Shown here: in pieces, positions 46,949 through 55,380 of the stretch
How positions within the stretch are numbered: position 1 is the first letter of the stretch
Layout of the letters: each line of letters begins with the position of its first letter
Assembly (NCBI GenBank): GCA_023623185.1
Contig: JAMNXV010000132.1
Span: 1 to 64,000, forward strand
Length of the DNA stretch: 64,000 nt
Source of the DNA: Bacillota bacterium
GTDB lineage: Bacteria > Bacillota > Sulfobacillia > Symbiobacteriales > Symbiobacteriaceae
Direction: 5' to 3'
Translations under genes and position numbers: made by a program
Notes under the pieces: generated by a model
Database searches by the model: none
The model's input: only the letters and a program-made list of their open reading frames with translations
What the model was told of the DNA's origin: nothing

Positions 46949-47875
46949 ATGACGCAGCAGCACCGCGCGGCCTCGCTGGCCGAGCGAGCGGCCCGGGAGC
47001 GGGAGTACATGGCCCGCGCCGGCATCAGGACGTTGATCAACAGTATCTCCGGCGGCGTCGACTCCTCCGCGGTGGCCGCGATCAGCAAGCAGGCGGCGCC
47101 GGGGGGCACGCTGGGCCTGATCCTGCCCTGCTCCACCGAGGAGGAGCTTCAGGGGGAGCGGGGGCAGGACGTCGCGGATGCCGAGCGGGTGGCCCGGCAC
47201 CTGGGCATCCCCGCGGTGACGATCGACCTGAGCGACCTCTGGCAGCAGGCGGTGGCGCTCTTCTCGGAAGCGGCCCGGGAACTCTCTGACCGGGCGGGCA
47301 TCCCGCTGGAGGAGGAGCGGCTGCAGTGGGCTGTTCACAACCTGAAGCCCACCCTGCGCATCATGGCGGCCGGCTTCTTCGCCGATGCGTTCCGCGGCCT
47401 CATGATGGGCACCAGCAACGGCGTAGAGTACTTCCTCGGCTACTTCTCCATCCGGGGCGACGCCATGGCCGACCGGCAGTCGATCCGGGACTGCACCAAG
47501 GCGGAGGTCCGGGCGCTTGCCGCCGAGGCCGGGCTCCCGGATGACCTGGTCCACCGGGTGCCGACCGCCGGGCTCTGGCCGGGGCAGACCGACGAGAACG
47601 AGCTGGGGTTTGGCTACGCCGACGCCGATCGCTTTCTGGTCTGGCTCCTGGAGCGCCACCTGGCCGCCCCCTGCCTGAGCACCACCCTGACGGTGCGAGA
47701 GGAGGCGGTGGAGGCCATCCTGGCGGATCCGGACCTGCCCGTGGCCGCTGACGTGGCGCGGCGCATCATCGACCAGAACCGCCGGACGGAGTACAAGCGG
47801 CGGCCCGGCGACCTGGAGGCGCTCCTGCAGATGCGCGGGCTGGCGCCCAGCCGGGCGCCCGGGCAGGAGAGTTGA
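46949..47875 (+). CDS. nadE: NH3-dependent NAD+ synthetase
   Basis: SISGGVDSSAVAAI, MMGTSNGVEYFLGYFSIRGD, TAGLWPGQTDENELGFGYADADRFL. Confidence 0.9.
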   Translation: MTQQHRAASLAERAAREREYMARAGIRTLINSISGGVDSSAVAAISKQAAPGGTLGLILPCSTEEELQGERGQDVADAERVARHLGIPAVTIDLSDLWQQAVALFSEAARELSDRAGIPLEEERLQWAVHNLKPTLRIMAAGFFADAFRGLMMGTSNGVEYFLGYFSIRGDAMADRQSIRDCTKAEVRALAAEAGLPDDLVHRVPTAGLWPGQTDENELGFGYADADRFLVWLLERHLAAPCLSTTLTVREEAVEAILADPDLPVAADVARRIIDQNRRTEYKRRPGDLEALLQMRGLAPSRAPGQES

Positions 47876-47888
47876 AGGAGGCGGACCT

Positions 47889-48398
47889 GTGCTCTGGTGG
47901 AGGCGGAACCGGCAGACGGCGCAGCCTCCGGCCGCGCCGCAGCGCCGGATTCTCATCCCGGAAAACATCTATCGCCGCATGATCAACCACTGCTATGAGG
48001 AGCGCCCGCTGGAGGCCTGCGGCCTTCTGGTGGGCGCCGCCGGCCACGTTTCGGCCGGCTACGCCACGGACAACCAGGCGCGCAGTCCAGTCCTGTACCG
48101 GGTGGACGACTACCAGCTTCTGGCCACGGCCGAGGAGGCCGAACGGCGGGGCCAGGAGATCGCGGCGATCTACCATTCCCACGTGACCAGCGACCCGGTT
48201 CCCTCGCAGACCGATATCGCCCAGGCCACCTGGCCCGAAGCCTTCTACATCATCGTGTCGCTGAAGGGCCGGCGGCCCCGGGTGCGCGCCTGGCGCATCG
48301 TGGACGGGCAGGTGTCGGAGCACCGCATCGTCGTCGTCCGCCACTACGACGGCGAGTGGTACGATCTGCGCCAGGCGGTGCGCTCGGCAGGCGGCTGA
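47889..48398 (+). CDS. M67 (JAMM/Mov34) metallopeptidase family protein
   Basis: EERPLEACGLLVG...IYHSHVTSDPVPSQTDIAQA; JAMM HxH-x-S-x2-D retained. Confidence 0.88.
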   Translation: MLWWRRNRQTAQPPAAPQRRILIPENIYRRMINHCYEERPLEACGLLVGAAGHVSAGYATDNQARSPVLYRVDDYQLLATAEEAERRGQEIAAIYHSHVTSDPVPSQTDIAQATWPEAFYIIVSLKGRRPRVRAWRIVDGQVSEHRIVVVRHYDGEWYDLRQAVRSAGG

Positions 48399-48480
48399 GC
48401 GGCACGGGGCCCGGGGGCGGCGGAGCGGCCGCCCGAGCGCACCGGCTGCGGACGTTCGGAGACGTGCGGCGAGGGAGGGG

Positions 48481-48939
48481 ATGGCGATTTCGGAACGCAG
48501 GCTGATCATCGGGCGGCGGCTGCTGCAGCGGGTGCTGGAGCACTGCCTGGAGGAGAAGCCGCTGGAGGCCTGTGGCATCCTGGCAGGGCGGGAGGGCGTC
48601 GTCACCTCCGTCTTCGCCACCGACAACGCGAGGCGGAGCCCCGTCTTCTACGAGGTGGATCCCGAACAGCAGGAGGAGGCCCTGCGGCAGATCGCAGAGC
48701 GGGGCGAGGAACTCCTGGGCATCTACCACTCCCACCCCAGGGCGCCGGCGGTGCCGTCCCAGAACGACATCGAGCAGGCCGTACATTACCCCGACGCGGT
48801 CCGGCTGATCATCTCGCTGAACGGGCCGACGGACGTCGGGGCGTTCCTCATCGCGAGCGGGCAGGCAGTGAAGGTGCCTCTCCAGATCATGGAGGGGCTG
48901 GAGGGCCAGTTCCACGACCTGCGCGTGTGGCGCGGGTGA
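48481..48939 (+). CDS. M67 (JAMM/Mov34) metallopeptidase family protein
   Basis: EEKPLEACGILAG...IYHSHPRAPAVPSQNDIEQAVHYPDAVRLIISL. Confidence 0.9.
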   Translation: MAISERRLIIGRRLLQRVLEHCLEEKPLEACGILAGREGVVTSVFATDNARRSPVFYEVDPEQQEEALRQIAERGEELLGIYHSHPRAPAVPSQNDIEQAVHYPDAVRLIISLNGPTDVGAFLIASGQAVKVPLQIMEGLEGQFHDLRVWRG

Positions 48940-49021
48940 AACGTGCGCGGCAGGGGCCGGAGATTCTCCGGCCCTTTGTCATGCCTCCTGGGAGGCGATT
49001 TGTCGTGCCCTTCGGGAAGCG

Positions 49022-49684
49022 ATGACGCCCCTGCATCGTTACATAGGTGAAGGCTCGACAGGGGGTGATGCCGTGGAGTCCGCAAGCGCAGCCGGAGGTC
49101 CGGTGCGTGTGGGCAGCCGCAGTGCGGACAGTTGCACGGGCAGCCGCACCGTGAAGGACCGTACGCGCGACGAGGCGGTGGAGGTGTGGATCGACCTGCA
49201 CGGCGAGGCCGTGCTCCGCCTGGCCTATGCCAGTCTGCTGAACCGGGCGCAGGCGGAGGATGTGTTTCAGGAGGTCTTCATCAAGGCCTACCGCCACGCC
49301 GACCGATTGCAAGATCCCGACCGGGTGCGGCCGTGGCTCCTGCAGGTGGCGATGAACGCCTGCCGTGACCTCCGACGCTCTTGGTGGTCGCGGCGGATCC
49401 GGGATGGGGCCGAACTGGACGGGATGACCACGGCAGGGCAGGGGCCGGAGGCCGACCCCGCCGCCGCGGCCGTCCGGGCGGACGTGAACGAGGCTCTGGC
49501 CAGGGCCGTCCGCACCTTGCCCGACGGTTTCCGCGAGACCGTGGTGCTCCACTACTTCGAGGGGCTTGCCGCGCCGGAGATCGCCCGCATCACCGGGGTG
49601 AGGGTGGGAACGGTGCACAGCCGGCTGCACAGGGCCCGGCAGCTCCTGCGTCAGCAACTGGAAGCATGGGGGGTTGAGCCGTGA
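49022..49684 (+). CDS. ECF-type RNA polymerase sigma factor
   Basis: LNRAQAEDVFQEVFIKAYRHADRL...RPWLLQVAMNACRDLRR...LPDGFRETVVLHYFEGLAAPEIARITGVRVGTVHSRLHRARQLL; start may be GTG 49073. Confidence 0.9.
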   Translation: MTPLHRYIGEGSTGGDAVESASAAGGPVRVGSRSADSCTGSRTVKDRTRDEAVEVWIDLHGEAVLRLAYASLLNRAQAEDVFQEVFIKAYRHADRLQDPDRVRPWLLQVAMNACRDLRRSWWSRRIRDGAELDGMTTAGQGPEADPAAAAVRADVNEALARAVRTLPDGFRETVVLHYFEGLAAPEIARITGVRVGTVHSRLHRARQLLRQQLEAWGVEP

Positions 49685-50556
49685 GCGAGGCGAAGTGGTC
49701 GGATTCGAGGGTTGACCGCTGCTTGCGTTCGCTGTCCTTTGACGAGGCGCTGCCCGGCGCGCCGACCGTGTCCCCTGACCTGCGGGCGCGCACCCGGGCC
49801 GCGTGGCAGACCCGGCGCGCCTCTGTGCGGCGTAAGGCCGCCCTGTGGAAGGGTGCAGTCGTCGTGGCCGCGGCCATCTGCCTGCTGCTCGTGACCAACA
49901 GCCACTCCACTATGGCCGACGTGGCCGAGCTGATCCTGGGCATCCCCGTCAGGGTGCTGAACATGAGCCGGGAGGAATGGCTGCGCCAGGGGTTCAGCAA
50001 CTGGCTGGCCAAGGGGCCGGACACCGCATTCCTCTCGCCTGAGGAGACCGCCGAGATCGCGCCCTTCCCGATCCGCACCCCGGCGTGGCTCCCCGAGGGC
50101 TTCGCGGTGATTCACGAACCGACCGGGGCCTATTCCTGGGGACACTACCCGGACGAGGGCTGGAAGGTGGTGGAGGATGACCGGTTCTTTTTCGTCACCC
50201 AGTCCTTCCAGTCGGAGGACGGCCGGCAGATCGGCATCATTCAATCGATCTACTGGAAGACCCAGGCAGTCGACCTGCCCCCCGATACAGAGATCCTCGA
50301 AGTGGCCGGCCACCCGGCGTTCCTGCGGCGGGACGTTCCGTATGCGCGTGCGGACGAGGAGAACGAGTTGCGGTCGAAGTCTGGTCTGCTGCCGGAGATC
50401 GTTGGGTACAGGAACGAGCTTGAGCTGTGGGTTTCAGAGGCTGACGGGCAGATCACCCAGATCCATATCTCGGGCGACGTGAGCCCGGAGGTCCTGGTGG
50501 GGATCGCGGAGTCGTTGTTTGAGGAAGGGGGCGGGGAGGCGTCCCCGGCGCCCTAG
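49681..50556 (+). CDS. Membrane-anchored DUF4367-like/anti-sigma-type protein
   Basis: Overlaps sigma gene; one TM; extracytoplasmic PIRTPAWLPEGFAVIHEP...QSFQSEDGRQIGIIQSIY. Confidence 0.65.
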   Translation: MSEAKWSDSRVDRCLRSLSFDEALPGAPTVSPDLRARTRAAWQTRRASVRRKAALWKGAVVVAAAICLLLVTNSHSTMADVAELILGIPVRVLNMSREEWLRQGFSNWLAKGPDTAFLSPEETAEIAPFPIRTPAWLPEGFAVIHEPTGAYSWGHYPDEGWKVVEDDRFFFVTQSFQSEDGRQIGIIQSIYWKTQAVDLPPDTEILEVAGHPAFLRRDVPYARADEENELRSKSGLLPEIVGYRNELELWVSEADGQITQIHISGDVSPEVLVGIAESLFEEGGGEASPAP

Positions 50557-50640
50557 CGGAGGCGACCGGACACGGCGCTCCTTGTGCGAGCCGGCGGCGC
50601 ATGGCCCCCGGTCACCCGCAGGAAGCGAATAGCCGACGTG

Positions 50641-50671
50641 AACCCCGTGGGCGGCCTGCGCCCACGGGGTT
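50641..50671 (+). terminator. Terminator-like hairpin after ECF sigma operon
   Basis: AACCCCGTGGGC-ggcctgc-GCCCACGGGGTT. Confidence 0.6.
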
Positions 50672-50767
50672 CGTCGTTAGGTCGTCGCTGACGTTGTTGC
50701 TCAGGGTGGGCGTCGGGATCCCTGTACTCCTACGGCGCCGTGACTGGGTCTGAGCGCTGGCCGTGGA

Positions 50768-50827
50768 TGGGAACCGCAAGTTTTCCGCTTTGGTCAGAAG
50801 GCGGAAGCGAAAAAGTGGCGGTTCCCA
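50768..50827. repeat. Palindromic element, family copy 3
   Basis: TGGGAACCGCAAGTTTTCCGCTTTGGTCAGAAGGCGGAAGCGAAAAAGTGGCGGTTCCCA. Confidence 0.87.
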
Positions 50828-50902
50828 GGTTGCGGCGGTGGGGTCGGCGTGGGGCTCCGGGTGTTGGTGCCGCGTGGTGGTCGGCGCCGAACGCTGGCTG
50901 GG

Positions 50903-50933
50903 TTACATAATATGGCGATTTGGTTGACATAAC
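50903..50933 (-). repeat. Two ATTATGTAA/GTTATGTCA direct repeats 22 bp apart (minus strand)
   Basis: TTACATAAT 50903-50911 and TGACATAAC 50925-50933; reverse complement of the 12.93 kb motif. Confidence 0.75.
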
Positions 50934-50980
50934 GTCCGGGTTAGGAAGCGGTCAGCGGGCCAGGGGTCGGTTGCCCTGGC

Positions 50981-51040
50981 TGGGAACCGCAAGTTTTCCC
51001 CTTTGGTCAGAAGGCGGAAGCGAAAAAGTGGCGGTTCCCA
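50981..51040. repeat. Palindromic element, family copy 4
   Basis: TGGGAACCGCAAGTTTTCCCCTTTGGTCAGAAGGCGGAAGCGAAAAAGTGGCGGTTCCCA. Confidence 0.87.
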
Positions 51041-51230
51041 GGTTGCGGCGGTGGGGTCGGCGGGGTGGCCGGGGTGCTGCAGTGGGGTGGCGGGGAGACA
51101 GTTGTTGGTGCCGCGGGGCCGGAATCGTAGGCGAGACAGCACTAGGGTGTGAAGTCTGGAGCCGCCGGGGCAGTGGCCCACTTATGAGCATTTGTGAAGG
51201 TCGAGAGAACGCCGCGACCAAACAGTGCAG

Positions 51231-51267
51231 AAGAACCCCGTGGGCACCCCATGCCCACGGGGTTCTT
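51231..51267 (-). terminator. Terminator-like hairpin after LCP gene
   Basis: AAGAACCCCGTGGGC-accccat-GCCCACGGGGTTCTT perfect 15-bp stem. Confidence 0.65.
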
Positions 51268-51280
51268 CGCATGACCTATG

Positions 51281-52180
51281 TTACTCCCCCGGCTCCGCCG
51301 CCGGCGGCTGCGGGTTCACGATCAGCCGGTCGACCACGTCGGCCACGGCCTCCTCATTCGGCACCCAGACCCAGCCCCGGTGGTGTCCGGGGTCGTCGTA
51401 GCCGGGCAGGGTGACCATCTGCGTCTGGTCCAGATCCACCCGCAGGGCGGCGACGGCCAGGGTGAGGGCCGTCCGCACGTCGATGTCCGTGTCGACGTAC
51501 TCCAGGCCGGTGCGGATGACCGCGGGCAGCCGGGTCAGCGACTGCGTCTCCTTCGCCTTCCGGGCCAGGGCCACCAGGAACTGCTTGGTCCGCTCGGTGC
51601 GGCCGATGTCGCCGGTGGCGCCCCGGTACCGCACGAACTCCAGAGCCCGCTGGCCGTCCAGATGCTGCGGCTCCTCCGAAGCCTCGAAGTGAATGTACAG
51701 CGGCGGGTCTGCGTAGGGGTCCTCGTAGTGCATGTCCTGGTCGATGACCATGTCCACCCCGCCCAGCAGGTCCACCACCCGCTGGAACCCCTCGAAATCG
51801 ACCCGCACGAAGTAGTCGATGTTCACTCCCAGCAACCGCTCCACGGCGGCGGTGGTCACCTCGGGCCCCTGCTCCCCGCCGTAGGCGTGGGCGTGGGCCA
51901 GCTTATCCGGGGTCACGCACCAGTCGCCCACGCGCTCGCAGTCGATCTCCACCAGCGTGTCCCTGGGCAGCGAGAGCAGGTTCAACAGCCCCTTCCGGGG
52001 GTTCAGGTGGGCGAGGACGACCACGTCGGTGCGGGTCTTGCCCTCGTCCAGCCCCATCAGCAGAACGTTTACCGGTCCCGTGCCGAACCAGGCCATCGCC
52101 GCCCAGCCGCCGATGAGCAGCAACAGGACGGCGGCGGCCACGGGCAGGATGCGGCGGCGCGTGCGGCGTCTGGTTGCCAT
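51281..52180 (-). CDS. LytR/CpsA/Psr (LCP) family cell-wall polymer transferase
   Basis: N-terminal TM; VNVLLMGLDEGKTRTDVVVLAHLNPRKGLLNLLSLPRDTLVEI; YFVRVDFEGFQRVVDLLGGVDM; LDGQRALEFVRYR. Confidence 0.93.
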   Translation of the reverse strand: MATRRRTRRRILPVAAAVLLLLIGGWAAMAWFGTGPVNVLLMGLDEGKTRTDVVVLAHLNPRKGLLNLLSLPRDTLVEIDCERVGDWCVTPDKLAHAHAYGGEQGPEVTTAAVERLLGVNIDYFVRVDFEGFQRVVDLLGGVDMVIDQDMHYEDPYADPPLYIHFEASEEPQHLDGQRALEFVRYRGATGDIGRTERTKQFLVALARKAKETQSLTRLPAVIRTGLEYVDTDIDVRTALTLAVAALRVDLDQTQMVTLPGYDDPGHHRGWVWVPNEEAVADVVDRLIVNPQPPAAEPGE

Positions 52181-52350
52181 GATCTGGTCCCCTCTCTGTT
52201 TGCAGTAGTTGAAGTATGGTTCGATGACCCCCTGAGAATAGCATGTACGTTCCCTGCGGTTCAACGGGAAATCCAACCGAGGGCAGGACATGCCCATTCG
52301 AACCCCGAACAGAACAACGGTAAGCCAACTGCGACTGAGGTGGTGGGCCC

Positions 52351-52851
52351 TTGCGGATTCTCGGCATAGATCCCGGCACGGCCCGGATGGGTTACGGCAT
52401 CGTGGAGGACGCGGGCGCGGGCCGGGAGCGGGCGGTGGCGTACGGCTGTCTGGAGACGCCGTCCGACATACGGACCGAACTGAGGCTGCAGTCGCTCTAC
52501 CGCGGCCTCATTGAACTGCTGGAGCGCTACCGGCCCGACGCGCTGGCCGTGGAGGAACTCTTCTTCGGGCGGAACGTGACGACCGCCATCCACGTCGGTC
52601 AGGCGCGCGGCGTCGTGCTGCTGGCGGCGGCGGATCGCGGCGTGCCGGTCCGGGAGTTCACGCCCATGCAGGTGAAGATGGCCGTCACCGGCTACGGGCG
52701 GGCCGACAAGACGCAGGTCCAGCGCATGGTGCGTGCGCTGCTGGGCCTGCGGGAGACGCCGAAGCCGGACGATGTGGCCGACGCCCTCGCGGTGGCCCTG
52801 GCGGCCCTGCACAGCGAGAGCCTCACCGCCCGGTTGGGAGGTCTGTCATAG
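52351..52851 (+). CDS. ruvC: Holliday junction resolvase RuvC
   Basis: [19 protein letters not shown]...[29 protein letters not shown]...[14 protein letters not shown]. Confidence 0.95.
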   Translation: MRILGIDPGTARMGYGIVEDAGAGRERAVAYGCLETPSDIRTELRLQSLYRGLIELLERYRPDALAVEELFFGRNVTTAIHVGQARGVVLLAAADRGVPVREFTPMQVKMAVTGYGRADKTQVQRMVRALLGLRETPKPDDVADALAVALAALHSESLTARLGGLS

Positions 52852-52852
52852 C

Positions 52853-53470
52853 ATGATCGCACACCTGCGCGGCGAGCTGGTCGCCGCGGGCGCCGATTCG
52901 GTGGTCATCGACGTGGCCGGGGTGGGCTACCGCTGCCTCGTTCCCGCCTCCACGCGGTCCCGGCTGCCCGCCCAGGGCGCGACGGTGCAGCTCTACACCT
53001 ACCTGCAGGTGCGGGAGGACGCCCTGACCCTGTATGGATTCCTGACCCCGGCCGAGTACGACCTGTTCGAGCTGCTCCTGCGGGTGGACGGCATCGGGCC
53101 CAAGGTGGCCCTGGCGGTGCTCTCCACCACCGATCCCGAGTCGTTTCGCAGGGCGGTGGCCTTCGAGGACATCACCGCCCTCTGTCGTGTTCCCGGCATC
53201 GGCAAGAAGACGGCGCAGCGGCTGGTGCTGGAACTGAAGGACAAGATCGGGTCGCTGCCCGCTGCCCCCGGAATGCCCGACGGCCTGCCCGCCGCTGCGA
53301 AAGGGCCTGCCGGCGACGCGTGGGCCGAGGCGGCTGAGGCGCTGTGCGCCCTGGGATACAGCCGCAGCGAGGCGGTGGCGGCGCTGGCCCGGGCGCGGGC
53401 CGAGGCGGGTGAGGAGCCGTCCGTGGAGACCCTCGTCCGGCTGGGCCTGAAGCAACTCTACCGGGGGTAA
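52853..53470 (+). CDS. ruvA: Holliday junction DNA helicase subunit RuvA
   Basis: MIAHLRGELV...LYGFLTPAEYDLFELLLRVDGIGPKVALAVLS...PGIGKKTAQRLVLELKDKI. Confidence 0.95.
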   Translation: MIAHLRGELVAAGADSVVIDVAGVGYRCLVPASTRSRLPAQGATVQLYTYLQVREDALTLYGFLTPAEYDLFELLLRVDGIGPKVALAVLSTTDPESFRRAVAFEDITALCRVPGIGKKTAQRLVLELKDKIGSLPAAPGMPDGLPAAAKGPAGDAWAEAAEALCALGYSRSEAVAALARARAEAGEEPSVETLVRLGLKQLYRG

Positions 53471-53476
53471 TGCGGC

Positions 53477-54520
53477 ATGAGTGAGGAACGGTTCGTCTCC
53501 GGCCACCGCAGGCCGGAGGACCTGCGCATCGAGGAGACGCTCCGCCCGCAGCGCCTGGCGGACTACCCCGGGCAGGAGCGGGTGAAGGAGGAGCTCTCGA
53601 TCTACATCCAGGCGGCCAGGCAGCGGGGCGAGGCCCTGGACCACGTGCTGCTCTACGGGCCGCCGGGCCTGGGCAAGACGACCCTGGCCCACATCATCGC
53701 GCACGAGATGGGCGTGAACCTCCGCATCACGTCGGGCCCGGCCATCTCCCATCAGGGCGACCTGGCGGCCATCCTGACGCAGCTTTCCGAGGGGGATGTG
53801 CTCTTCGTGGACGAGATCCACCGGCTCAACCGGCTGGTGGAGGAGACCCTCTACCCGGCGATGGAGGACTTCGCCCTCGACATCATCCTGGGCAAGGGGC
53901 CGGCCGCGCGCACCCTGCGGCTCGACCTGCCCCGCTTCACCCTGATCGGCGCCACCACCCGGTACGGGGCGCTCACCTCGCCCCTCAGGGACCGCTTCGG
54001 CGTCGTGCTGCAGCTGCAGTTCTACAGCGAGGAAGAGCTGACCCAGATCCTGATGCGGGCGGCCCGCATCCTGAAGGTGGAGCTCGACCCGTCCGGGGCG
54101 CGGGAGATCGCCCGCCGCTCCCGGGGCACGCCCCGGGTGGCCAACCGGCTGCTGAAGCGGCTCAGGGACTACGCCCAGGTGAAGGCCGACGGCGTCATCA
54201 CCCGGGAGGTGGCCGATGCCGGCCTCCGGATGATGGCGGTGGACGCGATGGGGCTCGACATGGTGGACCACAAGGTGCTGCTGACGATCATCCACAACTA
54301 CGGCGGCGGCCCCGTGGGGCTCGACACCCTCGCGGCGGCCACCAGCGAGGAGCCCGAGACGATCGAGGACGTCTACGAGCCTTACCTGATGCAGATCGGC
54401 TTTCTGCAGCGCACCCCGCGCGGGCGCGTGGTGACCCGGGCGGCCTACGAATACCTGAACATTCCCTACCACGAACACCCCGACGAGCGCGAAGGGCCCG
54501 TTCAGCCCCGCCTGTTCTGA
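53477..54520 (+). CDS. ruvB: Holliday junction DNA helicase RuvB
   Basis: [67 protein letters not shown]. Confidence 0.97.
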   Translation: MSEERFVSGHRRPEDLRIEETLRPQRLADYPGQERVKEELSIYIQAARQRGEALDHVLLYGPPGLGKTTLAHIIAHEMGVNLRITSGPAISHQGDLAAILTQLSEGDVLFVDEIHRLNRLVEETLYPAMEDFALDIILGKGPAARTLRLDLPRFTLIGATTRYGALTSPLRDRFGVVLQLQFYSEEELTQILMRAARILKVELDPSGAREIARRSRGTPRVANRLLKRLRDYAQVKADGVITREVADAGLRMMAVDAMGLDMVDHKVLLTIIHNYGGGPVGLDTLAAATSEEPETIEDVYEPYLMQIGFLQRTPRGRVVTRAAYEYLNIPYHEHPDEREGPVQPRLF

Positions 54521-54588
54521 CGTCCTTCGGCCCGCGGCGGTTTCCAGGACCCCCCTCATGCGGCTGCCCCCCCAAACTGTGCGGCGGC

Positions 54589-55380
54589 GTGCGAATCACT
54601 CTGATGAGACGAGAGGTGACGGACTTGCTGCTGACCTTTCTGCTGAGCCTCTCGGACGGCACGGGCCAGCGGGGCCCCTCGCCCGCGGAGCGGCTGCTCG
54701 GACCAGCCCGGTCCGGCGACGCGGCCGCCCGCGAAGAGCTGATCCGCGCCTACACGCCGCTCGTCCTGCGGGTGGGCAGCCAGGTCACAGGCCGGTACCT
54801 CACGGTGGGGCGGGACGAGGAGGTCTCCGTGGGCCTGATCGCCCTCAACGAGGCCATCGACAAGTACGACCCCGACAAGGGCGGCGCATTCGTCCCCTTC
54901 GCGGAATTGGTGATCAGGCGGCGGCTCGTCGACTTCTACCGGCGGAGCAAGGGCCGGGCGGAGGTGCCGCTCAGCGAGTTCGAAACCGAAGACGACGAGG
55001 GCAACGCCCTGCACGGGCTGGAGATGCAGGAGGCCATCGCGGAGCACCAGCGACAGGTTGAGGCCGAGGAGCGGCGGCAGGAGATCGCCCGGTACGCCCG
55101 GCGGCTGGCCGAATTTGGCATCCGCTTCAGCGACCTGGTGCAGGCCTCTCCCAAGCACGCCGATGCCCGGGAGCGGGCGATGGCCATCGCCCGGCTGGTG
55201 GCGGAGGATCCACTGCTCGCCCAGCACCTGCTGACCCGGCGTGAGCTGCCCCTGAAACAGCTGGAGCCGCGGGCCGGGGTCAGCCGCAAGACGCTGGAAC
55301 GGCAGCGCAAGTACATCATCGCCGTCGCCTTGCTTCTCCTGGAGGACTTTGTTTACCTGCGCGGCTATATTGCGGTTTAG
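54589..55380 (+). CDS. sigI: RNA polymerase sigma-I factor
   Basis: REELIRAYTPLVLRVGSQVTGRYLTVGRDEEVSVGLIALNEAIDKYDPDKGGAFVPFAELVIRRRLVDFYRR; followed by RsgI-type gene. Confidence 0.9.
   Translation: MRITLMRREVTDLLLTFLLSLSDGTGQRGPSPAERLLGPARSGDAAAREELIRAYTPLVLRVGSQVTGRYLTVGRDEEVSVGLIALNEAIDKYDPDKGGAFVPFAELVIRRRLVDFYRRSKGRAEVPLSEFETEDDEGNALHGLEMQEAIAEHQRQVEAEERRQEIARYARRLAEFGIRFSDLVQASPKHADARERAMAIARLVAEDPLLAQHLLTRRELPLKQLEPRAGVSRKTLERQRKYIIAVALLLLEDFVYLRGYIAV

Noticed and set aside
36195-48939. A complete new ubiquitin-like conjugation operon
   Set aside because: E1-like and JAMM genes are 11 kb apart and no ubiquitin-like/ThiS or E2-like ORF is visible; kept only as separate low-to-moderate findings.
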